From positions 1-5,773 of the forward strand of contig JABJKO010000120.1 of assembly GCA_018660305.1 (NCBI GenBank): DNA of 5,773 nt, given 5' to 3'. The position numbers were made by a program, and so were the translations under genes. Positions 1-5,264 of the stretch are shown in pieces (position 1 is the first letter of the stretch; every line of letters begins with the position of its first letter). This stretch comes from Rhodospirillaceae bacterium (GTDB taxonomy: Bacteria; Pseudomonadota; Alphaproteobacteria; MPNO01; UBA2964). The notes beneath the pieces were generated by a model. It was not told the DNA's origin. It saw only the letters and a list, made by a program, of their open reading frames with translations, and searched no databases.

Positions 1-595
1 CATCCAGGTCATAACCGACCCAGCTTGCCATGATGAGCGGCGCCAGGCTGGTTTCCTTCCAGCGCCCCGGCGCGGTTTTTTGTGCCGCCTCGAGCAGCCC
101 CCGGTTCAACCAGCCCACCGCCTCGCGCGCGTTGCCAAGCGCGGCAAGGACCCGCTGATGTTCTTCCTCGAGGGTTATGCCGGCGGATTGTTCCAGATCC
201 TGTGTTTTCGCTTTCGGCGCAAGGGCCAGCCGGCCTATGGCATCGGATTGACCGGTGCCCAGGGCGAAGACCGGGTGCCCGGTGAACACCACGGCGAAAT
301 GCCAATGTCGGGCGTTGCCCAGCGCCTCGCCGCACACCGCATCCCGTTGCGCTTCGGCCGGTAATGAATCGTCGATTCCGACGGTTCCGGCGAGATCGCT
401 GGCGCGGCGGCGCACCACCCTCTTTGAAAGATTGCTGAGACAATGGGCGATATCATCCATCGCCAGCGCACCGGAATCCAGATCCTGGCTAAGCCGATCG
501 GCCAGCACCGCGATGGGATTGACCGACGTAATGACTTTACCCTGTTCACGAAGGGCCGCCAGATCCTTCTTGAGTTGAGCCTCAAGCTTTACCAT
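1..595 (-). CDS. ppc: Phosphoenolpyruvate carboxylase-like protein, N-terminal part (cut by window edge)
   Basis: The open frame runs from the ATG at 595-593 off the left edge, giving 198 residues starting MVKLEAQLKKDLAALREQG. PEP carboxylase makes oxaloacetate from PEP and bicarbonate in the cytoplasm, an anaplerotic reaction. Two landmarks support the family. FTGHPVFALG at residues 104-113 sits where PEPC has its TAHPT catalytic-histidine motif, with H107 kept. ASWVGYDLD at 190-198 corresponds to the SWMGGDRDG block of classical enzymes. Only about a fifth of a typical 850-950-residue enzyme is present. The substituted motif (G, V and F instead of A, T and E) suggests a divergent branch, possibly the one common in alphaproteobacteria. 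An in-frame TAG eight codons upstream and a weak GGGA 10 nt before the ATG favour this start. It is divergent from the helicase gene. The C-terminal lysine and arginine active-site motifs lie outside the window, so catalysis cannot be confirmed. Confidence 0.72.
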   Translation of the reverse strand, partial: MVKLEAQLKKDLAALREQGKVITSVNPIAVLADRLSQDLDSGALAMDDIAHCLSNLSKRVVRRRASDLAGTVGIDDSLPAEAQRDAVCGEALGNARHWHFAVVFTGHPVFALGTGQSDAIGRLALAPKAKTQDLEQSAGITLEEEHQRVLAALGNAREAVGWLNRGLLEAAQKTAPGRWKETSLAPLIMASWVGYDLD

Positions 596-636
596 CGCGC
601 CGTCCCAGAATTTCGACTAGGTCACAGATACCGTAC

Positions 637-642
637 ATCATA
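637..642 (-). promoter_or_regulatory. Possible -10 element for the PEPC-like gene
   Basis: On the minus strand this reads TATGAT, five of six matches to TATAAT. It lies about 42 nt upstream of the ATG, which would leave a leader of about 35 nt. No good -35 hexamer is seen at 16-18 nt spacing, so the call is tentative. Confidence 0.3.
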
Positions 643-686
643 AAATAGGCCGCGATGGACTAACGTTTGTTTAGCGCCCGGAGACC

Positions 687-734
687 CGAAAAACTCTCAT
701 TTTTCGCGTAAAAATCTGATTTCCTTGACATTTT
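687..734. promoter_or_regulatory. Phased A/T tracts (probable curved DNA) with inverted repeat upstream of helicase promoter
   Basis: Runs of A or T occur at 689-693 (A5), 700-704 (T5), 710-714 (A5), 720-722 (T3) and 731-734 (T4). Their centres are 9-11.5 bp apart, close to the DNA helical repeat, in otherwise GC-rich sequence. Tracts phased this way are known to bend DNA. CGAAAAA at 687-693 and TTTTTCG at 700-706 also form a perfect 7-bp inverted repeat with a 6-nt spacer, which could be a protein-binding site. The cluster lies mostly just upstream of the -35 hexamer at 725-730, where curvature or UP-like elements stimulate transcription. It sits between two divergent genes and could influence both. 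Confidence 0.5.
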
Positions 735-753
735 CAGCCGGACCGCCTATATG
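725..753 (+). promoter_or_regulatory. Sigma-70-type promoter of the DEAD-box helicase gene
   Basis: A perfect consensus -35 TTGACA (725-730) is followed by a 17-nt spacer and TATATG (748-753), a four-of-six -10 element. Transcription would start near 760, about 170 nt before the helicase GTG, leaving a long untranslated leader. The consensus -35, optimal spacing and upstream A/T tracts suggest a strong housekeeping promoter. The TSS position is inferred. Confidence 0.65.
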
Positions 754-759
754 AGCGCT

Positions 760-930
760 GTACATTGTCTCGCGATTGCGCGAAGCGCCGAGAAAAAGCG
801 GCGCCACCTCCCGGGAACAATCAACAAGAATCTGCCCGTTCCGGCCGCGCCTGGAGCAGGGCAAAACGCCAGAGCCCGGCCGCGTAGAAAGCGCCTGCCG
901 CGCCAAAAGGCGTATAAGGAATATATTTAA
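760..930 (+). promoter_or_regulatory. Long structured 5' leader of the RNA helicase mRNA (candidate cis-regulatory RNA)
   Basis: About 170 nt separate the inferred TSS from the GTG start, with no believable gene inside. Several hairpins are visible. GCGCCG (785-790) pairs with CGGCGC (799-804) across an A-rich 8-nt loop. CGGCCG (842-847) can pair with CGGCCG (877-882), enclosing GGGC (859-862)/GCCC (874-877). CGCC (901-904) pairs with GGCG (909-912) across an AAAA loop, three bases before the ribosome binding site. An alternative, GCGCCT (891-896) with AGGCGT (908-913, one G-U), excludes that last hairpin. Long leaders are known on some cold-induced RNA helicase and cold-shock genes. A thermosensor or autoregulatory role here is inference. 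Confidence 0.4.
916..920 (+). promoter_or_regulatory. Ribosome binding site of the helicase (fixes a GTG start)
   Basis: AAGGA lies 10 nt before the GTG at 931. The in-frame TAA at 928-930 directly precedes that GTG, so the frame cannot extend upstream. The next in-frame Met (residue 44) would remove the Q motif. GTG 931 is therefore the start. Confidence 0.75.
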
Positions 931-2244
931 GTGACCAAGAGTACTTTCTCGGAACTCGGCCTGGCCGATCCGATCCAACGTGCGTTGACCAGTAGAAACC
1001 ACGTAATCCCGACGCCCATCCAGGCCCGGGCCATCCCCCAACTTCTCACCGGCCGTGACATGCTGGGCATCGCCCAGACCGGCACCGGCAAAACAGCAGC
1101 CTTCGCGCTGCCCATTCTGCATCAGCTTTCCCAGAACAAGCGGAAAGACGACCATGGCAGAAAAGGCCCGAAGAGCCCGCGCGCGCTGATCCTGGCGCCG
1201 ACCCGCGAACTCGCCATCCAGATCGGCGAGGAATTTCAGGCCTACAGTAAACATCTCAAGCTCTATCAGACGGTGATCTTCGGTGGCGTCAGCCAGAAAC
1301 CGCAGGTCTCGGCCCTGGCCCGAGGCGTCGATATTCTCATCGCGACGCCGGGCCGTCTGCTCGACCTCATGAATCAGCGACGGCTGGTCCTGGATGGGGT
1401 GGAATTTCTGGTCCTCGATGAGGCCGACCGCATGCTCGATATGGGCTTCGTGCGCGATGTTCGGAAGATCCTGGCAACTGTGCCGAAGAAACGCCAGTCG
1501 CTGCTGTTCTCGGCCACCATGCCGGGTGAGATCGCCCGCCTGTCCGGCGAAATCCTGACCGATCCGGTGCGTGTGGAAGTAACGCCGCAAGCCACCCCCA
1601 TCGAACGCATCAAGCAAAGCGTGCATCATGTGAGCACCGCGGAAAAGCGGAATTTGCTGGCCGATATTCTGGCCGACCCGAGCTATGGGCGGGTGATGGT
1701 GTTCACCCGTACCAAGCATCGCGCCAACCGCGTCGCCGACCATCTTGGCAAATGCGGTATCGAGGCCGATGCGATCCATGGCAATAAATCCCAGGGGGCC
1801 CGCCAGCGCGCCCTCAAACGGTTCAAGGCGGGCGAGGCACGGGTCCTGGTGGCCACCGACATCGCGGCCCGCGGTATCGATGTGGACAGCGTCACCCATG
1901 TGATCAATTTCGAACTGCCCAACGAACCGGAAAGCTATGTTCACCGTATCGGGCGCACCGCCCGGGCCGGTGCCGGCGGAGCGGCCATCTCCTTCTGCAG
2001 CCCAGACGAACGGGCTTACCTGCGCGACATCGAGAAATTGATCCAGTGCCGGCTTGCGGTGATTGGAGATGAGCCCACGGGCGCGGTGCCCAAGGCCGCG
2101 CCGGTTGGGCGGCGCAGGCCGAATAATTCGAATAAGTCAAAAAAAATCCATGCCGGACCCGCGCCCAAGAGAAACCGACCCAAACGCAACCGCCGACAAC
2201 GCCGACAGGGCACCGGCGGCGCTGCCGCTGCCGCCGCCGCGTAA
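931..2244 (+). CDS. rhlE: DEAD-box ATP-dependent RNA helicase, RhlE type
   Basis: This complete 437-residue SF2 helicase unwinds or remodels RNA with ATP in the cytoplasm, in roles such as ribosome assembly, RNA decay and cold adaptation. All core motifs are visible: Q motif (F6, TPIQ 28-31), motif I AQTGTGKT 48-55, Ia PTREL 90-94, Ib TPGR 139-142, II DEAD 163-166, III SAT 194-196, IV VMVFTRTK 255-262, V ATDIAARGID 308-317 and VI HRIGRTARAG 338-347. The two RecA-like domains span about 1-205 and 225-375. The tail (about 393-426) is rich in Arg, Lys and Asn, as in RhlE proteins that bind RNA non-specifically, and ends in seven alanines. An A8 run lies at 2139-2146 inside the tail. The gene has its own strong promoter and long leader, and the transporter gene begins 50 nt downstream. 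The family is certain; RhlE rather than another paralogue (CsdA, SrmB, DbpA) is likely from length and tail. Confidence 0.95.
   Translation: MTKSTFSELGLADPIQRALTSRNHVIPTPIQARAIPQLLTGRDMLGIAQTGTGKTAAFALPILHQLSQNKRKDDHGRKGPKSPRALILAPTRELAIQIGEEFQAYSKHLKLYQTVIFGGVSQKPQVSALARGVDILIATPGRLLDLMNQRRLVLDGVEFLVLDEADRMLDMGFVRDVRKILATVPKKRQSLLFSATMPGEIARLSGEILTDPVRVEVTPQATPIERIKQSVHHVSTAEKRNLLADILADPSYGRVMVFTRTKHRANRVADHLGKCGIEADAIHGNKSQGARQRALKRFKAGEARVLVATDIAARGIDVDSVTHVINFELPNEPESYVHRIGRTARAGAGGAAISFCSPDERAYLRDIEKLIQCRLAVIGDEPTGAVPKAAPVGRRRPNNSNKSKKIHAGPAPKRNRPKRNRRQRRQGTGGAAAAAAA
2218..2241 (+). repeat. Short GCN-codon repeat encoding a C-terminal poly-alanine tail
   Basis: GCT/GCC/GCG codons at 2221-2241 encode seven alanines just before the helicase stop. 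Such near-identical triplet repeats can change length by slippage. The tail lies outside the helicase core, so copy-number changes would probably be tolerated. Confidence 0.6.
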
Positions 2245-2249
2245 TCACA

Positions 2250-2277
2250 TCGCGCCGGGTTGGCGCGACGCGTCGCG
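2250..2277 (+). other. Hairpin overlapping a 14-bp perfect palindrome between helicase and transporter genes
   Basis: TCGCGCC (2250-2256) and GGCGCGA (2262-2268) form a perfect 7-bp GC-rich stem with a 5-nt loop, starting six bases after the helicase stop. No T tract follows, so it is not a standard intrinsic terminator. Its right arm overlaps CGCGACGCGTCGCG (2264-2277), a perfect 14-bp palindrome. The two foldings exclude each other as RNA; as DNA the palindrome could be an operator. It could be a weak terminator, an mRNA 3'-end stabiliser or a regulator site for the transporter. Confidence 0.4.
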
Positions 2278-2294
2278 GAGCCTAGAGTCGGACT

Positions 2295-3728
2295 ATGACC
2301 GACAAACCGCAAACCTCGGATGCCCAGTCGGACCGCAAACCCGGCTGGGCAGACTTGTTTCGCGACGGGCACGGCCTCTACACGGTCCTGCTTAATCTCG
2401 GTATTGGGCTTCACGCCCTCGATATCTTTATCATCAACACGGTGATGCCCTCGGTGGTCGAGGATATCGGCGGCCACGCCTATTACACCTGGCCGACCAT
2501 GATTTACATGGTGGGATCGATCATGGGGGCCGCCTGCGGCTTTCACATGCGCACCAGCCTCGGCCAGCGCCGCGGCTATATGTGGGGCGGCATTGTCATG
2601 CTGGTAGGCACCATCGGCTGCGCCCTGCCGCCCGACATGGCGTCGTTGCTGGTGGCGCGCTTTGTGAAGGGGCTGGGCGGCGGGTTCATCATGTCCCAGA
2701 CCATGATGCTGATCCGAGGCTTGTATTCCCCCAGAATACGAACCCGCATGCTGGGAACCATCACCACCACCTGGAGCATCGCGGCAATCATTGGCCCGGC
2801 TATCGGCGGCATCTTCGCCGAACTGGAGTGGTGGCGCGGTGCGTTCTGGACCACCGTACCGTTCGGTGTACTGTTCATCTGGATGGTCTGGCGCCATGTA
2901 CCGCTCGGCGAGGCCACCGAACCGCACCGGCGGTTACCGTGGCGGCGCCTGCTGTTGCTGGGGGCCGGCGTCACGGCGGTAGGTCTTACCGGCAATTTCG
3001 AAAATGTCTGGATCGGCGGCGGTCTGGTGGCGCTGGCCATCGCGATGGTCTGGGGCACCTTCAAGCTGGATGCAAATGCGGATGAGGGGCTGTTTCCCAA
3101 GAGGCCACTATCACTGCGCACACCGGTGGGGCTCGCCTACTGGTCTTTTTTCCTGCTGTCCGCCACTCATTCGGCCCTGCTGATCTTCGCGCCGCTTTTC
3201 CTGATCGTCCTGCACGACGTGACGCCGCTTTATGTAGGCTATCTGAGCCTGGTGTTTTCCATTGCCTGGACGGTGGGGGCGCTTACGGTAGCTGGCTTCT
3301 CCGAAACGTACGAACGCATCGCAGCGGTCGGCGGCTTCACATTGGCCGCCTTTGCCACCGCCGGGTTCACCGTGGCAGTCCTGTCGGGCACCCAGTTCGT
3401 CATATCCGCTATGGTCAGCCTGATCGGGGTCGGCATCGGCGCAAGCAACGTGTTGATAACCAGCTACGGCATGTCGATACCCCGTCAGGGCGAAGAAGGG
3501 GTGACCATATCCTCCATGCCCACGATCCGGTCGATCGGCGTCGCCTTCGGCGCCGCCACCGCTGGCCTGATCGCCAACAGCGCGGGTCTGGACCAGAACA
3601 TGTCGCGGGAAACGGTGGCCAACGTGGCCCTCTGGGTGCTGGGCGCGACGGCGGTGATCCCCGCACTTGCGGCCCTATGCACCTTTCGCGCCGTTACCTG
3701 GGGCTGGTCCTACCGCACCGATCAGTGA
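2295..3728 (+). CDS. MFS transporter, DHA2 (14-TM drug:H+ antiporter) family
   Basis: This 477-residue inner-membrane protein probably exports a small molecule using the proton gradient; the substrate cannot be read from sequence. About 14 hydrophobic segments are visible, near 27-50, 63-83, 96-112, 115-139, 153-174, 183-199, 217-232, 238-255, 279-304, 312-334, 343-363, 367-389, 405-430 and 443-463. LDIFIINTVMP at 42-52 matches the DHA2 TM1 motif (LDxTIVNxALP), with D43 and N48 kept. GPAIGG at 167-172 is the antiporter motif C, followed by the typical WWRGAFWTTVPFG. The TM2-TM3 loop motif A is degenerate: around G90-QRR the usual acidic residue is missing (T87 there). The ATG at 2295 has only weak upstream ribosome binding (GGAG at 2277-2280, AGAG at 2284-2287). 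The soluble N-terminus (about 25 residues) is hydrophilic. It follows the helicase by 50 nt and precedes the oxidoreductase by 66 nt, so co-transcription with either is possible but unproven. Confidence 0.88.
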   Translation: MTDKPQTSDAQSDRKPGWADLFRDGHGLYTVLLNLGIGLHALDIFIINTVMPSVVEDIGGHAYYTWPTMIYMVGSIMGAACGFHMRTSLGQRRGYMWGGIVMLVGTIGCALPPDMASLLVARFVKGLGGGFIMSQTMMLIRGLYSPRIRTRMLGTITTTWSIAAIIGPAIGGIFAELEWWRGAFWTTVPFGVLFIWMVWRHVPLGEATEPHRRLPWRRLLLLGAGVTAVGLTGNFENVWIGGGLVALAIAMVWGTFKLDANADEGLFPKRPLSLRTPVGLAYWSFFLLSATHSALLIFAPLFLIVLHDVTPLYVGYLSLVFSIAWTVGALTVAGFSETYERIAAVGGFTLAAFATAGFTVAVLSGTQFVISAMVSLIGVGIGASNVLITSYGMSIPRQGEEGVTISSMPTIRSIGVAFGAATAGLIANSAGLDQNMSRETVANVALWVLGATAVIPALAALCTFRAVTWGWSYRTDQ

Positions 3729-3732
3729 GGCC

Positions 3733-3762
3733 TTGGCGTAAAGGCGGATTGCGTCATAGACT
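3733..3762 (+). promoter_or_regulatory. Weak candidate promoter before the oxidoreductase
   Basis: TTGGCG (3733-3738), an 18-nt spacer and TAGACT (3757-3762) could serve as -35 and -10, starting RNA near 3769, about 26 nt before the ATG at 3795. The -10 match is poor. A 5-bp inverted repeat (GCCTT 3730-3734 / AAGGC 3741-3745) overlaps the -35. Read-through from the transporter is the alternative. Confidence 0.25.
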
Positions 3763-3784
3763 CGTTTCAAATCCAAACACCAAT

Positions 3785-3788
3785 GAGG
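3785..3788 (+). promoter_or_regulatory. Ribosome binding site choosing ATG 3795 over ATG 3783
   Basis: GAGG ends 6 nt before the ATG at 3795. The alternative in-frame ATG at 3783 overlaps this site and has no purine-rich sequence upstream. The four extra residues (MRSI) would precede the beta strand of the Rossmann fold. The shorter start is preferred. Confidence 0.65.
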
Positions 3789-3794
3789 TCCATC

Positions 3795-4694
3795 ATGACG
3801 ATCAAGACTGTAGCCATATTGAGCCCGGGCGAGATGGGCGCCGCGGTGGGCAAAGCCCTCCACGACAACGGCTTCGACATCATCACCACCCTTGAAGGCC
3901 GCAGCGCACCCACAAAGGACCGCGCGGAAGCCGCTGGGTTTCGGGATTCCGGCTCACTGGATTCCCTGCTGGGCGAGGCCGACATCGTGCTCTGCATCAT
4001 GCCGCCGGAATACGCGCCTGCCACCGCCGATGCCGTGGCCGATGCCATGCGCCGCAGCGGCCACACGCCGCCTTATGTGGATTGCAATGCCATCGCACCG
4101 GAAACCGCCAAACAGATTGATGCGGTGATCACCGGCGCCGGCGCGACCTTCACCGATTCCGGCATCGTCGGCAGCCCACCCGGGAAAACCGACAAACCGA
4201 CCCGGTTTTTCACCAGCGGACCTGATTCCGCCGTGATGGATGTCTTCGATGGCAGAGGAATTGCCGTCAAACAATGCGGTCCGGAGATCGGCCGCGGCTC
4301 GGCGGTCAAGATGTGCTACGCCGGTATCACCAAGGGAACCAGCGCACTCCACGCCGCTGTATTGGTGGCGGCCGAAGCACTGGGCGTCGCCGAGGATCTG
4401 CATGAAGAACTCGAATACAGCGTCGGGCCGCTCTACAAGCGCATGGAAAATTTGACGCCCGCTTTGCCTGCGGTTTCGGCACGCTATATCGGGGAGATGC
4501 GAGAAATATCCAAGACCATGGCGTCGGTCGGCGTAACGTCGGGATTCCATGACGGCTCGACAGCGGTCTACGAACTGATGGTGAAATCGCCCTTCGCCAG
4601 CGAGAGCCGCGACACGGTGGATCGCAGCCGCACCCTTCGACAGACCATCCGGACCTGCGCCGAATATCTGCCGGTAAAGAACGCAGCGGAGTAA
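3795..4694 (+). CDS. NAD(P)-dependent oxidoreductase, beta-hydroxyacid dehydrogenase / 6-phosphogluconate-dehydrogenase-like, with DUF1932-type C-terminus
   Basis: This 299-residue cytoplasmic protein probably oxidises a hydroxy acid or reduces a related carbonyl with NAD(P); the substrate is unknown. The N-terminus TVAILSPGEMGAAVG (5-19) is the first beta strand and dinucleotide-binding turn of a Rossmann fold, with SPGEMG in place of the usual GxGxMG. Residues 1 to about 160 form this domain, including ADIVLCIMPP (62-71) and DSGIVGSPPG (121-130), the latter where the family has its substrate loop (D-x-PVSGG). The helical part, RGSAVKMCYAGITKGTSAL (about 167-185) and onward to about 260, matches the DUF1932 pattern. 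K172 aligns with the catalytic lysine of beta-hydroxyacid dehydrogenases, but the Asn expected four residues later is Ala. It follows the transporter by 66 nt and converges with the GIY-YIG gene, 28 bases between the two stop codons. The family is confident; a true phosphogluconate dehydrogenase is unlikely, since that enzyme is much longer. Confidence 0.85.
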   Translation: MTIKTVAILSPGEMGAAVGKALHDNGFDIITTLEGRSAPTKDRAEAAGFRDSGSLDSLLGEADIVLCIMPPEYAPATADAVADAMRRSGHTPPYVDCNAIAPETAKQIDAVITGAGATFTDSGIVGSPPGKTDKPTRFFTSGPDSAVMDVFDGRGIAVKQCGPEIGRGSAVKMCYAGITKGTSALHAAVLVAAEALGVAEDLHEELEYSVGPLYKRMENLTPALPAVSARYIGEMREISKTMASVGVTSGFHDGSTAVYELMVKSPFASESRDTVDRSRTLRQTIRTCAEYLPVKNAAE

Positions 4695-4714
4695 ACGCGG
4701 CGATGCTTTGAGAC

Positions 4715-4739
4715 TGGCGGGGCTAAGACCGGCCCGCCA
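4715..4739. terminator. Candidate bidirectional terminator hairpin between convergent genes
   Basis: TGGCGGG (4715-4721) and CCCGCCA (4733-4739) form a perfect 7-bp GC stem with an 11-nt loop, in the 28-bp gap between convergent stop codons and the last codons of the GIY-YIG gene. No T run follows on either strand, so intrinsic termination would be weak. The position suits a shared terminator or a block to convergent read-through. Confidence 0.4.
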
Positions 4740-5175
4740 ACGTAGCGAGAACGGATTCAGCGTCTCGCTCTACCGACAGCAGATGTGCCGGACAGCGCCG
4801 GCAATCAGAGCTGCCAAAACCCGCAATAGGAACCGACACGCCGGTGCAGGACCGTGCCCGATCCACCAGGTCGCATTCATGTCCGTCCGGAACGGCGAGA
4901 ATGCAGATAATTTTTCCCACCTCCGTCAGATAATCCACATGCCAGTGCCGGGTCTTTTCAGGCCGCAGATGACGCCGCAACCGGGCCCGTAAACCGCCCG
5001 GACCATGGGCGCTGCCAAGGTATAGATATGCGCCGGCGGGGAGACCGATCATCCCCAGGGCGCCGATTGAAGCCTGTAATCGATGCGGCAACCGAATCAG
5101 TAGAGCGTAGGCGCCGTGCCCGGCGGGCAAGGCACTCTCCTCGATAGGTGCGGTAAGAGTCTGAATTAACGTCAT
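4723..5175 (-). CDS. GIY-YIG nuclease family protein of the DUF123 (COG1833, Uri-like) type
   Basis: This 150-residue protein is a stand-alone GIY-YIG fold. The variant GIY...YIG signature appears as GAYALLI (21-27) and GAYLYLGSA (48-56). It is followed by GPGGLRARLRRHLR (58-71), K74 and HWHVDYL (77-83), all typical of DUF123 proteins. E100 in HECDLVD is a candidate metal-binding glutamate. The C-terminal GFGSSDCRRCPAHL (119-132) with its Cys and His residues is also family-typical. Related proteins are predicted endonucleases of unclear biological role; nicking of branched or damaged DNA is only a suggestion. The frame could begin at 5271, but ATG 5175 has a GGA five bases upstream, the longer start has none, and that extension would overlap the divergent gene and looks unlike the family. 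No signal peptide is seen. It is convergent with the oxidoreductase and divergent from the DUF45 peptidase. Confidence 0.85.
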   Translation of the reverse strand: MTLIQTLTAPIEESALPAGHGAYALLIRLPHRLQASIGALGMIGLPAGAYLYLGSAHGPGGLRARLRRHLRPEKTRHWHVDYLTEVGKIICILAVPDGHECDLVDRARSCTGVSVPIAGFGSSDCRRCPAHLLSVERDAESVLATLAGRS

Positions 5176-5179
5176 TTTT

Positions 5180-5183
5180 TCCG
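5180..5183 (-). promoter_or_regulatory. Ribosome binding site of the GIY-YIG gene (decides the start)
   Basis: On the minus strand CGGA followed by an A run lies just before ATG 5175-5173, spacing about 5 nt. It supports the 150-residue product rather than the 182-residue frame from 5271. Confidence 0.55.
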
Positions 5184-5264
5184 CCGAACCGGTATCCCGA
5201 GAGACAGAAGACAAGGTGCGACAAACACTTGCCGTCGACCCGTCTGGTCGGAGATCATATCCCC

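Noticed and set aside
583..642. Short minus-strand frame (MMYGICDLVEILGRRDGKA) overlapping the start of the PEPC-like gene
   Set aside because: Its ATG pair overlaps the proposed -10 element and lacks a ribosome binding site. It ends in a different frame within the PEPC-like gene. A leader peptide cannot be excluded but nothing supports it.
751..930. 59-codon plus-strand open frame ending in TAA directly before the helicase GTG
   Set aside because: Its ATG overlaps the -10 hexamer, so it would lie upstream of the inferred transcript start. It has no ribosome binding site, and its Arg/Pro/Ala-rich translation looks like GC-rich noncoding sequence. It would merit another look only if the TSS maps upstream of 751.
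697..1944. Long (415-codon) minus-strand open frame opposite the helicase
   Set aside because: It lies antisense to a helicase with every DEAD-box motif intact, has no recognisable domain, and spans the promoter and leader. It is a high-GC shadow frame.
2016..2927. 303-codon minus-strand open frame opposite the helicase end and transporter start
   Set aside because: Its His/Gly/Ala-rich translation has no family features and is antisense to clear membrane-protein coding sequence. It is a shadow.
3730..3745. GCCTT/AAGGC hairpin after the transporter as a terminator
   Set aside because: The stem is only 5 bp with no T tract, and it overlaps the possible promoter of the next gene.
3954..4550. 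198-codon minus-strand open frame inside the oxidoreductase
   Set aside because: It is antisense to a conserved Rossmann-fold protein and has no recognisable motif.
5176..5264. Promoters for the divergent GIY-YIG/DUF45 pair
   Set aside because: I looked for -35/-10 pairs on both strands. TTGCCG (5229-5234) with GATCAT, and TTGTCG on the minus strand, lack acceptable partners at 16-18 nt, so none is called.
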